A stretch of 64,000 bases of DNA. Origin: CBDCWQ01 sp965223435 (GTDB lineage Bacteria > Myxococcota > Kuafuiibacteriia > Kuafuiibacteriales > Kuafuiibacteriaceae). A model generated the notes under the pieces. It saw only the letters and a program-made list of their open reading frames with translations, was not told the origin of the DNA and did not search any database. Made by a program: the position numbers and the translations under genes. The DNA is taken from positions 62,001 through 126,000 of the forward strand of contig CBDCWQ010000007.1 in NCBI GenBank assembly GCA_965223435.1, given 5' to 3'. Position 1 is the stretch's first letter; each line of letters opens with the position of its first letter. Shown here in pieces: positions 45,106-54,228 of this stretch.

Positions 45106-45785
45106 CCGTCCTTCCTTTCCGCGCCTGAGGCCTGCACGACCGACCGAAACAGACCGAGACCATCTTCGCTACCCAAAGCCATTTCGGACACGCGCTCGGG
45201 GTGAGGCATCAAGCCCATAATGTTTCGTTCGCGGTTGACGATCCCCGCGATGTCGTGAAGCGATCCGTTCGGGTTGTCTAGGTACCGAAGGACGATCCGG
45301 TTTTCGTCGCGGAGCTGATCCAGGATTTGTTGCGGGGCAAAGTACCGACCCTGGTGATGGGCCACAGGAATCTCAAGGACTTGCCCGTTCTTGAGCGCCC
45401 TCGTGAAGGGCGTTTTGTCCGTCATGACCTCAAGCCGTACGCGCCGGCAAACGAATCGACGCGAGGCATTGGTCAGCATGGCCCCAGGAAGGAGGCCGGC
45501 CTCCAACAGGATTTGGAAACCGTTGCAGATGCCCAGCACGAAGCCACCGCGACGGGCGTGGTCTGCCACCGCGCCCATGATCGGGGAAAAACGCGCAATG
45601 GCACCGGATCGCAGCGCGTCCCCATAGGAAAAGCCTCCGGGGAGGATCACAAAATCCGTTCCTTGAGGTAAAGAAACGTCCTTGTGCCATACGGCAAGGG
45701 CCTCCGCACCGAGGATGTGGCGCACGACGTGTACCGCATCCTCGTCGCAATTCGACCCGGGAAAGGTGACGACTGCAACCCTCAC
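45102..45785 (-). CDS. purQ: Phosphoribosylformylglycinamidine synthase glutaminase subunit PurQ
   Basis: Glutamine amidotransferase that supplies ammonia to PurL. It has 227 residues, normal for the family. The triad is visible: nucleophile Cys in FVLGICNGFQILLEAGLL and the His-Glu pair in LMPHPERV. The N-terminus VAVVTFPGSNCDEDA is characteristic. It overlaps purS at its 5' end and purL at its 3' end by 4 bp each, so the three subunits are translationally coupled. Confidence 0.97.
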   Translation of the reverse strand: MRVAVVTFPGSNCDEDAVHVVRHILGAEALAVWHKDVSLPQGTDFVILPGGFSYGDALRSGAIARFSPIMGAVADHARRGGFVLGICNGFQILLEAGLLPGAMLTNASRRFVCRRVRLEVMTDKTPFTRALKNGQVLEIPVAHHQGRYFAPQQILDQLRDENRIVLRYLDNPNGSLHDIAGIVNRERNIMGLMPHPERVSEMALGSEDGLGLFRSVVQASGAERKDG

Positions 45786-46021
45786 ATCAATTCAACAGCG
45801 AAGTCCTCGACGACCGTGTTCGCCAAAAGCTGCTTGCCCATGTCTCGCAGTTTTGCTTCCGCCTGCTCCGCTGTCATGTCCTTCAGCTCGATCTCGATGA
45901 TCTTACCAATTCGAACGTCTTCCACCTCGGAGAACCCGAGCTGATGGAGACTTCCGCGAACCGCTTGACCACCAGGGTCGAGGACACCTGGTCGGAGCGT
46001 AACGAGTACTCTCGCACGCAT
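45782..46021 (-). CDS. purS: Phosphoribosylformylglycinamidine synthase subunit PurS
   Basis: Small dimeric subunit that bridges PurQ and PurL. 79 residues from the ATG at 46021, preceded by GGCGAGG; a longer frame to 46042 adds seven residues without support. Signatures: VLVTLRPGVLDPGGQAV at the N-terminus and VRIGKIIEIEL in the middle. It is the first gene of purS-purQ-purL. The upstream region to topB (46022-46212) holds a hairpin but no obvious purine riboswitch. Confidence 0.95.
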   Translation of the reverse strand: MRARVLVTLRPGVLDPGGQAVRGSLHQLGFSEVEDVRIGKIIEIELKDMTAEQAEAKLRDMGKQLLANTVVEDFAVELM

Positions 46022-46185
46022 TGACCTCGCCGGCGGTAGCAAGGACGGGGGACCTCGTCAAGCGAGGACTGCCCCCACCCATGCTCCATCCACAACTTTT
46101 TGGCGCCCGTCCCTCTGGATGTCGCCCACCCGGACCAAACAGCCGCTGCAAGACCGTGAGGACTTCTGCCGGCGACATCTAGCAG

Positions 46186-46203
46186 GGGTGTTTTTCAACA
46201 CCC
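46186..46203 (-). terminator. Hairpin with GAAA tetraloop ten bases after topB
   Basis: On the minus strand: GGGTGTT, loop GAAA, AACACCC. A 7-bp stem closed by a stable GNRA tetraloop directly after the topB stop. No T-run follows, so it may terminate weakly or stabilise the 3' end. Confidence 0.45.
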
Positions 46204-46212
46204 TACGAGGCC

Positions 46213-49056
46213 CTAAGAGGCACTCCGCTGAGGTTCAGAAGCCGCTTTTGCCTCTGCTTCCTCTAGGTTTTGCGGTGCCTTCTTGAGAATCGTCTTTTTC
46301 TTGGTGGTCTTCTTCTTGGTGGTCTTTTTCTTGGTGGCCTTTTTCTTAGTGGCCTTTTTCTTGGTGGTCTTTTTCTTGGTGGCCTTTTTCTTGGTGGCCT
46401 TTTTCTTGGTGGCCTTGGGGGCTTCACCCTCTCCTTTCGCTTTGGCGCCCCCTCTGGGCGGAAACTCGAAGCCGTGTCGCCTGGTTTCTTTCCGAAAAAG
46501 GATCGCTGAGAAAGGGCGCCCCCGCTGCGAAATGAAGTCCGTAAGAAGCTCCGTGCGTCCGTGCTCCATGTAGTGAAGCATTTCTTCTCGAGTGAGCTCC
46601 CGCTTGCACACCGTCCGCGGCATCAGGAATGCGCAGTAGTCCATGCCGTCCGGGAGCGTCTCGAGCTCCTTTTTTTTCACGACCGGTAAGGTGGTTTCAT
46701 CTCGACCGAGCTTTTTCAGAACCTCCAGTCCCCGGGTGCACAAGAATGTGGACCTGGTTTCAACCACTTCACCCTCGTGGCACTCTGGGCACGATCCCAG
46801 CGGAATTTCACTCACTTCATACTCGGGAACGGCGGCCACCAGATCGCTGTCGTCACCTCCAGCGTCCCTTTCCATGACAATTTCGCCGTCGGTGATCAAA
46901 AGATGCCCGCGGAAGGAGCGACCCTGTCGGGTCAAGAAGCCGTCGAGCACTCGAGAACGCGCGTTTTGGAGAAGCTCCACGACCGTGGCGCGGTCTACAT
47001 AGCGCCCGGATTTGTCCTTCCAGATGCGAAACGGGCAATCCTTGATTTCCGGCTCTTCGGGGGGCTCACCCTTCTTCTTCTTGGGGCGCTTTTTGGGCAG
47101 CCCGGGCGGCTCTAGGCAACGGTAAAACCAGGAGCGTTCATAGACCGGCTTTTGGCATAAGGGACAGGGCCCAAGCGGATCCTCATTGGGGTACACATCC
47201 TCGAACTCGAAGTTTTTCGCCCGGTCAACCACGTCGCTGGCGTACTCATAGACCTCATCCATAAAGGCCTCAGGTGCCCGCTCACCTTTTTCGACCGCGG
47301 TCAGGTGGTGCTCCAGTTCTCCGGTCAGCGCGGGCGAGGCCAACCGATCCGCCTGCATCCGTTCGAGGATATCAATGAGCCGAATGCCCTTCACACTTGG
47401 TCGGAGGGCTCGACCGGCTCGCATCACATAACCCTTGGAGATCAGATTCTCGATGGTGTCTGCCCGGGTGGCGGGGGTTCCGATGCCTTTTTCTTTGAGG
47501 GCCAAGGCCGCTTCTTCGTCCTCCACGTAGCGTCCTGCGTTCTCCATCAAGGAAAGAAGCCGCGCTTCTGTGATCCGCGGCGGGGGCTTGGTCTCTTCTT
47601 CCTCGAGATCGAAGCGTTCGGTGCCCACACCTACGTCCGTCGATTGATCCTGGTTGGACACCAGGTGAGGCAGCGACGGGGCGCCCTCGGCAGCGGCCTC
47701 TCCTAGGACGGCGCGCCACCCCGGCTCCTGCAGAATCTTGGCCCGTGATCGGAAGGACTCGGACTCGACGGTGGTGATGCGCTCCACCCGAGACCAGAGC
47801 GCAGGCGGGTGAAACGCAGCCAAGAAGCGCCGGGTGACCAGCTCGAACAGACGTCCGTCGTCACCATCAGGTTTTTCCAGCAGAACCCCGGTGGGCACGA
47901 TGGCAAAGTGATCGCTGACCTTGCTGTCATCAAAGATCTTATCGGTGTTGAGCAGGCCCTGCCGCTTCAAAGTCTGGCAGCCCGCCCGAAACCGGGGATC
48001 GGCTTCCAGCGATCCGATGACCTCGTCCACGACACCACGGTAGTCGCTCGGAAGCGCGCGCGCGTCCGTACGGGGATAGGTCAAAACTTTGTGACCTTCA
48101 TAGCATCGCTGGGCCGCATTGAGCGTTCTGCGTGCCGACCACCCAAACCGACGATTGCCCTCCCGCTGGAGGCTTGTCAGGTCAAAGAGCGGGGGCGCCG
48201 CCTCCTTGGATGGTTTGCGGGTCTCAGAAGCCAACGCCGGCTTCCCGGCGAGGCCTTCGGCCAAAGCTTTGGCCTTCGCCTCGTCAAAAATTCGGTCTTC
48301 GCGCGCAGCGTCATCGTTTTCTTGGCGCCGAAACGTGGGGTCAAACCAGACGCCCTCATACGCGACCTCCCCTTGGAGAAAATGGCCGCGAATCCGCCAA
48401 AACGGGACGGGACGGTGTTCAAGGACCTCTACTTCTCGCTTCACGAGCATGCCGAGAGTTGGGGTTTGGACCCTGCCAGCGCTCCATGCTTGGTTTTCGC
48501 TGCGGCTCTTAAGGCGACGGGTGAGCGCGCGGGTGGCATTCATCCCGATGACCCAGTCGGAGTAGTTTCGACAATGGGCGGCCCGCGACAATCCTTCGTA
48601 GCTTTCGCCATCTTGGAGGGCCTCGAACCCTTTGCGGAGCGCCGCCTTGGTCATCGACTGAAGCCAAAGTCGCTTAATGGGCCGGTCGGACTCAAAGTAC
48701 GCCACGATCTCACGAAAGATCAGCTCCCCTTCCCGCCCGGCATCACAGGCGTTGATGAGGCCGGCGATCTCGTCATTGGAAAGCAGCTTTTTGATGGTTC
48801 GCAGCCGCTCCGAGGCTCCCTTCTTGGGACGAAGGGGGAAAACCTTAGGTAGGATCGGCAAGGTGTCCAGAGTCCATCGTTTGTACTTGGGATCGATGTC
48901 CTCGGGCTCGACGAGCTCAAGGATATGACCGATGGCGAAGGTCACCACATAGTCGCTGCTCTCCCAGTACCCGTCATGCTCCTCAAACCCCCCGAGTGCG
49001 CTCACGATGTCTCGCGCAACGCTCGGCTTTTCTGTGATGACCAGGTGCTTCGCCAT
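46213..49056 (-). CDS. topB: DNA topoisomerase III-like type IA topoisomerase with Lys-rich tail
   Basis: Type IA topoisomerase of the TopB class, 947 residues from the ATG at 49056 (MAKHLVITEKPSVARD). Toprim metal site DAGREGE at 105-111; catalytic Tyr327 in LTYPRTDARAL; SAGRVQTPTL at about 192-201; GIGTPATRADTIENL later. The C-terminal region has zinc-ribbon-like cysteine pairs (CPLCQKP, CPECHEG). The last 60 residues contain about nine ATKKK/TTKKK units, absent from model TopB. The frame runs on upstream to 49230 but the extra 58 residues overlap rpsA and are not family-like. It follows rpsA by 130 bp on the same strand. Confidence 0.95.
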   Translation of the reverse strand: MAKHLVITEKPSVARDIVSALGGFEEHDGYWESSDYVVTFAIGHILELVEPEDIDPKYKRWTLDTLPILPKVFPLRPKKGASERLRTIKKLLSNDEIAGLINACDAGREGELIFREIVAYFESDRPIKRLWLQSMTKAALRKGFEALQDGESYEGLSRAAHCRNYSDWVIGMNATRALTRRLKSRSENQAWSAGRVQTPTLGMLVKREVEVLEHRPVPFWRIRGHFLQGEVAYEGVWFDPTFRRQENDDAAREDRIFDEAKAKALAEGLAGKPALASETRKPSKEAAPPLFDLTSLQREGNRRFGWSARRTLNAAQRCYEGHKVLTYPRTDARALPSDYRGVVDEVIGSLEADPRFRAGCQTLKRQGLLNTDKIFDDSKVSDHFAIVPTGVLLEKPDGDDGRLFELVTRRFLAAFHPPALWSRVERITTVESESFRSRAKILQEPGWRAVLGEAAAEGAPSLPHLVSNQDQSTDVGVGTERFDLEEEETKPPPRITEARLLSLMENAGRYVEDEEAALALKEKGIGTPATRADTIENLISKGYVMRAGRALRPSVKGIRLIDILERMQADRLASPALTGELEHHLTAVEKGERAPEAFMDEVYEYASDVVDRAKNFEFEDVYPNEDPLGPCPLCQKPVYERSWFYRCLEPPGLPKKRPKKKKGEPPEEPEIKDCPFRIWKDKSGRYVDRATVVELLQNARSRVLDGFLTRQGRSFRGHLLITDGEIVMERDAGGDDSDLVAAVPEYEVSEIPLGSCPECHEGEVVETRSTFLCTRGLEVLKKLGRDETTLPVVKKKELETLPDGMDYCAFLMPRTVCKRELTREEMLHYMEHGRTELLTDFISQRGRPFSAILFRKETRRHGFEFPPRGGAKAKGEGEAPKATKKKATKKKATKKKTTKKKATKKKATKKKTTKKKTTKKKTILKKAPQNLEEAEAKAASEPQRSAS

Positions 49057-49186
49057 TTCGCGCGAGAGAAGACACACTCTCGAAGCGCATGCAAGCCAAG
49101 CGCGGCCGAGAGCGCTGAACAGCCGCAATTCCCGAACGCGCAATCCCCTGAGAGGGGGGCCATATGTCCAAAGGTAGGAGGTGGGT

Positions 49187-50773
49187 TTACGATTTGCTGA
49201 GCGAAATCCGGCGCTCGGCCACATCGACATCGGAGATGGCCAGGTGCAAGACCTCTCCGGGCTTGATCAACGAGCTCAGGTCCGCCACACCGCTCGAGTA
49301 CTCGGCGGCTGCCAGCACACCCTCAATGCCAGGCTCCAGTTCAACCTGGGCTTCAGTGGTACCGACCTTGAGAATCCGTGCATCCACCTCTGAACCCGGC
49401 TGCAAGCGATCGGGCATGGCGCGCCACGGATCGTCCGTCAGCTGCTTGACGCCAAGCGAGAAACGCTCGTTCTCCACATCAATGTTGAGAACCACCGCTT
49501 CGACTTCGATCTCCGTCTCGTAAAGCTCCGAAGGGTGTTTGACGCGCCCCGACCATGAGAGATCCGAAATGTGCACAAGGCCGTCGATGCCCTCCTCGAC
49601 GCCTACGAAAACGCCGAAATCGGTAATGCTCTTGATCGGTCCTCGAATGACCGTGCCCACGGGATACTTCTTGCCGAGCAGCGTCCAAGGATTCGGTTCT
49701 GTCTGCTTCACACCCAGCGAGATACGCTTTTGGGAAATATCGATATCGAGAACCAGCGCCGTGAGCTCGTCGCCAATAGAAACCAGCTTAGACGGATGCT
49801 TCACCCGTTTTGTCCAGGACATCTCAGTCACGTGGACGAGTCCTTCGATTCCTGGTTCGAGCTCAACAAATGCCCCATAGTCGGTCAGGCTCACCACGCG
49901 GCCACTGACCTTCGTGCCCACCATGTATTTCTTGTCGGCCTCGGTCCACGGATCGTCTTGAATCTGCTTCAGACCCAAAGACACACGCTCGGTAGCGGCA
50001 TCGAATTTGAGAACTTTCACCCTCACGGGGTCACCAACTTTGAACATCTCCGACGGGTGGTTCAATCGACCCCAACTCATATCGGTGATGTGAAGCAACC
50101 CATCGATCCCGCCGAGGTCCACAAATGCGCCGTACTCTGTGATGTTCTTGACCACGCCGTCCAGAATTGCGCCCTCTTGGAGCCGCTCAAGGGTCGCACT
50201 TCGCTGCGCCTCTCGTTCCTTTTCAAGAACCAGCCTTCGGGACAACACGATGTTGTTCCGGCGTCGGTTGAACTTGATGACTTTAAACGGAAATTTCTGG
50301 CCGATCAGCTTGTCGAGGTTTCGCACCGGGCGAAGATCCACCTGGGAACCGGGAAGGAAGGCCTTGACGCCAATGTCGACGGACAGGCCGCCCTTGACTC
50401 GGGCGACGACCAAACCTTCGATGGTCCCGTCGGAATCGTGTGCCTTAGCGATATCCTCCCAGATTCGCATCCGGTCGGCTTTCTCCTTGGAAAGGACGCA
50501 CAGCCCCGATTCGTTCTCTTCCTTTGATTCAATGAAGACGTTGATTTGGTCGCCCTCTTTGACTTGCGGCTTGCCTTCAATGACCGGGAAGTGTCCGATT
50601 GGCACCAGCCCCTCGGACTTGAAACCAATGTCGACGATCACGTGGTCTTTGCGGACGGCCACGATGGTGCCCGCGACGATCTCGCCTTCTCGAACTTCCT
50701 CACTCTGGAAGCTTTGCTCTAGGAGGTCCCCGAAGGACATCTCATCTTTAGATTGTGTGTTCGTTTCGGACAT
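49187..50773 (-). CDS. rpsA: Ribosomal protein S1
   Basis: 30S ribosomal protein S1, 528 residues with six S1 RNA-binding domains. Repeating signatures include GAFVDLGGIDGLLHITDMSW, GAFVELEPGIEGLVHVTEMSW and GVFVGVEEGIDGLVHISDLSW (each shown only in part here as the family pattern G-x-F-V-x-hydrophobic...H-I/V-S/T-D/E-x-S-W). S1 helps mRNAs with weak ribosome sites bind the small subunit. The start at 50773 (MSETNTQSKDEM) matches S1 length; the upstream extension to 50932 is not family-like. In many bacteria rpsA follows cmk; here the motor genes intervene on the other strand. Confidence 0.97.
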   Translation of the reverse strand: MSETNTQSKDEMSFGDLLEQSFQSEEVREGEIVAGTIVAVRKDHVIVDIGFKSEGLVPIGHFPVIEGKPQVKEGDQINVFIESKEENESGLCVLSKEKADRMRIWEDIAKAHDSDGTIEGLVVARVKGGLSVDIGVKAFLPGSQVDLRPVRNLDKLIGQKFPFKVIKFNRRRNNIVLSRRLVLEKEREAQRSATLERLQEGAILDGVVKNITEYGAFVDLGGIDGLLHITDMSWGRLNHPSEMFKVGDPVRVKVLKFDAATERVSLGLKQIQDDPWTEADKKYMVGTKVSGRVVSLTDYGAFVELEPGIEGLVHVTEMSWTKRVKHPSKLVSIGDELTALVLDIDISQKRISLGVKQTEPNPWTLLGKKYPVGTVIRGPIKSITDFGVFVGVEEGIDGLVHISDLSWSGRVKHPSELYETEIEVEAVVLNIDVENERFSLGVKQLTDDPWRAMPDRLQPGSEVDARILKVGTTEAQVELEPGIEGVLAAAEYSSGVADLSSLIKPGEVLHLAISDVDVAERRISLSKS

Positions 50774-51493
50774 CGATAATGCTCTAAGGGTTCCAGTGAC
50801 TCCGCAGTCACCAAAACTTTGTCGCGCGAGCCTTGCAGGGCTGCGAACCGGCCATTCTCCAGTGCTAAAGAGTAGAAAACGGGTACGAGGCCAAGCAGCC
50901 CGCCGACTACAGAACGCTAAGAGCCGAGCCATGGGTCTGTCAAAGGGATTCTTTCGGGGGCATCCCTGCAGCCCTGTCAGGACTTCGTGCCCAGGGGCCT
51001 CCAGGAACAGGAAGAGACTCTTTATAGGGTATATATTCGATCGGTTACCCTTTCTAGGCGATTCCTCTTCAGCCTCGCCGGGCGAGACCTACGACTCATC
51101 AGGTGAGACCCGTGGTCGCTCGTCCCATACCGACCTACCCGAGGAGAAATCAAGCCCCCCGCACAAGTGTATGGAAGGCAAGAAGCGCGAGACCCTGCCC
51201 CGGGGCAGGCCGGGGTGGTCATTCGGAGTGTCTCGACCGCAGCATCGCAACACTTTGCGGGTGAACCGTTGTGGGTGTTCGATTCGGACGATGTCGGGCG
51301 CCCCCCTGGTTTTGTCTACAGCAGGTGTCGTCGTCGTGTCTTCGTTCCCAAGATCCCTAGTTTGACAGCCGATTTGGACGCGGCTAGATTCTCTCAGCTT
51401 TCCGGGCAGCCGGAGCACAGGACTTAAACGAGCCACATTAAAGGGGGCGCCTGTGCTGCATATTTACTAGCGAAGGCAGGAAGACAGAACGAC
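50774..51493. promoter_or_regulatory. 720-bp divergent region between rpsA and the motor cluster
   Basis: No gene is called; the plus-strand frame reaching to 51365 is an antisense extension over rpsA. Features seen: a hairpin GTGACT-CCGC-AGTCAC at 50796-50811, about 22 bases before the rpsA start; an AT-rich patch at 51021-51050 with TTTATA and the dyad GGGTA...TACCC (51027-51050); and the perfect 16-bp palindrome CCTGCCCCGGGGCAGG at 51194-51209. The AT patch could hold the rpsA promoter (TATAAA on the minus strand), giving a leader of about 250 bases. Confidence 0.45.
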
Positions 51494-52144
51494 ATGTTGG
51501 GAGAATTGGGCAACTTCTTTGAATCCGGCGGCTGGGTCATGAAAATCAACAGCATTTTCTTGATCATTGGCATCGCGATGGTCGTGGATCGCGTGATCGC
51601 GGTCTTCTTCAAATTTAATCTGAACGGCGAGCGATTTATGGCCCAGGTCGAAAAACTGGTGGTCAGTGACAACATCGACAAAGCCGTCAAACTCTGTAAC
51701 GCGGCACCCAAGGCTGCGCTCGCCAGGGTGTTGCGGGCGGGCTTAACAAGGGCCAACCGTGGCGTCCTGGAGATTGGCAATGCCATCGAGGAGGAAACAC
51801 TGTCCGTCACACCGCTTGTCATGCGGCGGGTGCCGGCACTTTGGTCCATTGCGAATATCGCAGTGCTCGTGGGCTTGTTTGGGACGGTCCTGGGGCTGAT
51901 TGAAGCCTTCGGCGCCATTGGAGCGGCCGCCCCCGAGCAGAAACAAGCCTTGTTGACTAAGGGTATTTCAGAGGCCATGAACAACACCGCCTACGGGTTG
52001 CTGATCGCGGTCATTTGTATCGCTGGGCACCTGGTCGTCGGTTCGCAGGCGAAGCGAATCATCGAAGAGGTGGAGCTCCATAGTCTTAAGCTCGAAAACA
52101 TGCTTGCCCGCCGTGCGATGGCGGAGCTTCCTGACGGGCGATAG
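51494..52144 (+). CDS. MotA/TolQ/ExbB-family proton channel protein
   Basis: 216-residue inner-membrane protein with three membrane helices: about residues 20-38, 117-140 and 164-184. The conserved channel threonines are Thr131 (GLFGTVLGLIEAF) and Thr165 (MNNTAYGLLIAV). TolQ/ExbB proteins form pentamers around TolR/ExbD dimers and turn proton flow into mechanical work. Two TolR/ExbD-like genes follow directly, the same gene content as the AglR-AglQ-AglS gliding motor of Myxococcus. No tolA, tolB, pal or tonB gene is adjacent, so Tol-Pal, TonB-type transport and Agl-like force generation all remain open. Confidence 0.92.
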   Translation: MLGELGNFFESGGWVMKINSIFLIIGIAMVVDRVIAVFFKFNLNGERFMAQVEKLVVSDNIDKAVKLCNAAPKAALARVLRAGLTRANRGVLEIGNAIEEETLSVTPLVMRRVPALWSIANIAVLVGLFGTVLGLIEAFGAIGAAAPEQKQALLTKGISEAMNNTAYGLLIAVICIAGHLVVGSQAKRIIEEVELHSLKLENMLARRAMAELPDGR

Positions 52145-52175
52145 CCCAAAGACGGCTTCTTAGGTTTTTCGACCC

Positions 52176-52823
52176 ATGCCAGCAAAGACCAGCGAGAGTT
52201 CACGATACCAGGCCTCGAGTACGGGGACTGGCCAGTATACCCACGCAGATTTCACCTACGTGAGGCGCAAACGCGGCCCCATCGTGGAAGAAGAAGATAT
52301 GGGCGAGCTCAACATCGTCCCGTATCTGGATATCGTGATCAATTTGATCATGTTCTTGCTGGTTGCCCAAGCGACCTTGGTCCACCTGGGGCTCATCGAC
52401 GTGACGGCCCCCTCCTATGCGTCGGCGGCGGTGTCGCCCGGCCAAAAGGATCCCCAGACCAAGGCTCTGCATCTTACAATTGGGATCGCGCAGGAAGGCT
52501 TTTTCATTGCAGCCAAGGGCGGCGTGCTTCCCGGTTCCGAAAAAGAGGGTGCGCCGGGGCAGACCGCGGACGGTGTGGCGCGCCGAGAACCCACGATTCC
52601 AAGAAACTCAGATGGCACCTACAATTTCCCAGCCCTCAGAAGAAAGCTCCGTGCGATCAAAAATCTGATCAAGGCGGAGCATCCAGCGATGAAGGCTCAG
52701 TCGGTCTATATCGCAGCGGATGAAAGAACCACCTACGAAACCATCGTGAAGACTCTAGACAATTCGAGGAGCGATAAGGAAGGGCCGTTGTTCCCTCAGG
52801 TCGCCTTCACGCAGATCAATTAG
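52176..52823 (+). CDS. TolR/ExbD-family protein, first copy
   Basis: 215 residues: a cytoplasmic basic N-terminus, one membrane helix at about 48-70 with the proton-carrying Asp52 (YLDIVINLIMFLLVAQ), and a periplasmic domain of about 140 residues. It lies 31 bp after the TolQ-like gene. The periplasmic part includes a Pro/Gly-rich loop (about 110-150) before the usual beta-alpha ending (YIAADERTTYETIVKTLD). It differs clearly from the second copy, which suggests distinct roles within one motor. Confidence 0.9.
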   Translation: MPAKTSESSRYQASSTGTGQYTHADFTYVRRKRGPIVEEEDMGELNIVPYLDIVINLIMFLLVAQATLVHLGLIDVTAPSYASAAVSPGQKDPQTKALHLTIGIAQEGFFIAAKGGVLPGSEKEGAPGQTADGVARREPTIPRNSDGTYNFPALRRKLRAIKNLIKAEHPAMKAQSVYIAADERTTYETIVKTLDNSRSDKEGPLFPQVAFTQIN

Positions 52824-52921
52824 ATGTTTGCGGCGGAAGTCATATTGCTTTTGCCTCATGCCATCACCGAAGGGCAGCCCGAGGTGCGGGCAACGTCTGA
52901 AACACGGAGCCAAACGCCACC

Positions 52922-53503
52922 ATGACGACTACCTCGTTCCTCAACAACAATGGCCCAACACCGCAGGCGATGTACGACGCGACGCGTAAGCGTCGGTTGT
53001 CCAAGCGTCGCCGGCGAAATGGTGAAGGCGACATCGCGCATCTCAACATCACCCCTATGCTCGATATGATGACGATCCTCCTCGTCTTCTTGCTCAAGAG
53101 CTTTTCTGCCTCGGCTCAGGATGTCAACGTTTCGAACTTGGTGCTCCCCCACTCGGTCAGTAAGCTCAAAGTTGACGAAGCGCTCACGGTGATGATTACC
53201 CAAAACGAGGTCCTGGTGGATCAGAAGTTTGTGACCGCACTGTCTGAAAAGGGTGCGGTGAAAATCGAAGATCTCCCCGAAGGCCCTCAGGGCTATCTCA
53301 TCAAACCCCTTTACGAAGTTCTGGAGGCGAAGGCCAGCTACTTCAAGCGAATCGAAGAATATGGCGGAACACAGTTTGTAGGAAGGGTTGCGGTGGTTGC
53401 AGACAAAGAAACGAGCTACAAAACTTTGTTTAAAGTTTTGTACACAGCCGGCCGAGCTGAGTTTGGGTTATTTAAGCTCTTTGTACAGACCATTCCGGGT
53501 TGA
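52922..53503 (+). CDS. TolR/ExbD-family protein, second copy
   Basis: 193 residues: an Arg/Lys-rich N-terminus, one membrane helix (about 45-62) with Asp48 (MLDMMTILLVFLLKS), and a periplasmic domain ending VAVVADKETSYKTLFKVLY. It is third in the TolQ-TolR-TolR set, 98 bp after the first TolR copy. Both copies keep the channel Asp, so neither looks like a dead duplicate. It is convergent with cmk, with only 17 bp between stops. Confidence 0.9.
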   Translation: MTTTSFLNNNGPTPQAMYDATRKRRLSKRRRRNGEGDIAHLNITPMLDMMTILLVFLLKSFSASAQDVNVSNLVLPHSVSKLKVDEALTVMITQNEVLVDQKFVTALSEKGAVKIEDLPEGPQGYLIKPLYEVLEAKASYFKRIEEYGGTQFVGRVAVVADKETSYKTLFKVLYTAGRAEFGLFKLFVQTIPG

Positions 53504-53520
53504 TGTCTGCCCTTTCCGGT

Positions 53521-54228
53521 CTACCCAATTTTCGCATCGATGATGCCCATAATGTCTTGAATCACTTCGTCTGGGGTTCGGTCAGTGCTGTCCACGACCC
53601 GTGCGTCGTCCGCTTGGCACAACGGGGCCTCAGTGCGACTGCTATCCTTTGCGTCACGGGCTCGAATTCGCTCCAGGACTTCTGAGAATGGCATAGGTGT
53701 TCCTAGACGCTCCAGTTCTAAGGTCCGCCTTTGCGCGCGTGCTTCGTCGCTTGCCGTCAAGAATATTTTCACTTCGGCATCTGGAAAAACGACCGTTCCG
53801 ATGTCGCGGCCCTCGAGTACAGTACCCACGGGATGTTGTCGGCCAAGTTTTCGCTGAATGTCGAGAAGAGCGGCGCGGACGGCCCTGTTGGCCGAGATTT
53901 GACTCACGGCCTCGGTGACCCGGGGAGAACGGATCTCAAGCGTGACGTCTTGTGATCCCACAAAGACCTTGTTGCCAACGATTGAAATGCCTGCTCGCGG
54001 GGCAAAGGCATCGATGGCATCGTCTTTAAGCTCGGCTTCGAGAATGGCCCAGGTCATGGCTCGATACAGCGCCCCGGTGTCCAAAGTTCCGAGCATTCGA
54101 GCGTCGGCTACGCCCCGAGCAATGGAGCTTTTGCCGGCACCAGCGGGCCCATCGATGGCGACCACATAGGGCTTTTTGCGGGGAGCGCTCACTCCAGAGG
54201 TGTCAGCCTTTTTGTTTCTTTTATTCAT
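53521..54228 (-). CDS. cmk: Cytidylate kinase
   Basis: Cytidylate kinase, phosphorylating CMP and dCMP. It has 235 residues. The P-loop GPAGAGKSS is at about 27-35, followed by DTGALYRAMTW and EGRDIGTVVFPDA. A basic N-terminal leader of about 18 residues precedes the first strand. It is the last gene of the reverse-strand operon running from mutL; its start overlaps the kinase stop by 4 bp (ATGA), showing coupling to an unrelated signalling gene. Confidence 0.96.
   Translation of the reverse strand: MNKRNKKADTSGVSAPRKKPYVVAIDGPAGAGKSSIARGVADARMLGTLDTGALYRAMTWAILEAELKDDAIDAFAPRAGISIVGNKVFVGSQDVTLEIRSPRVTEAVSQISANRAVRAALLDIQRKLGRQHPVGTVLEGRDIGTVVFPDAEVKIFLTASDEARAQRRTLELERLGTPMPFSEVLERIRARDAKDSSRTEAPLCQADDARVVDSTDRTPDEVIQDIMGIIDAKIG

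Noticed and set aside
46270..46573. Plus-strand frames with FLGGLFLGG or FLVVFFLV repeats
   Set aside because: Antisense artefacts of the ATKKK tail of topB.
49057..49230. N-terminal extension of topB
   Set aside because: The extra 58 residues overlap the rpsA 3' end and do not resemble type IA topoisomerases; the ATG at 49056 begins exactly at the family start.
50139..51365. 408-codon plus-strand frame over the rpsA 5' half and its upstream region
   Set aside because: Mostly antisense to rpsA, low-complexity Ser/Arg-rich product, no family resemblance.
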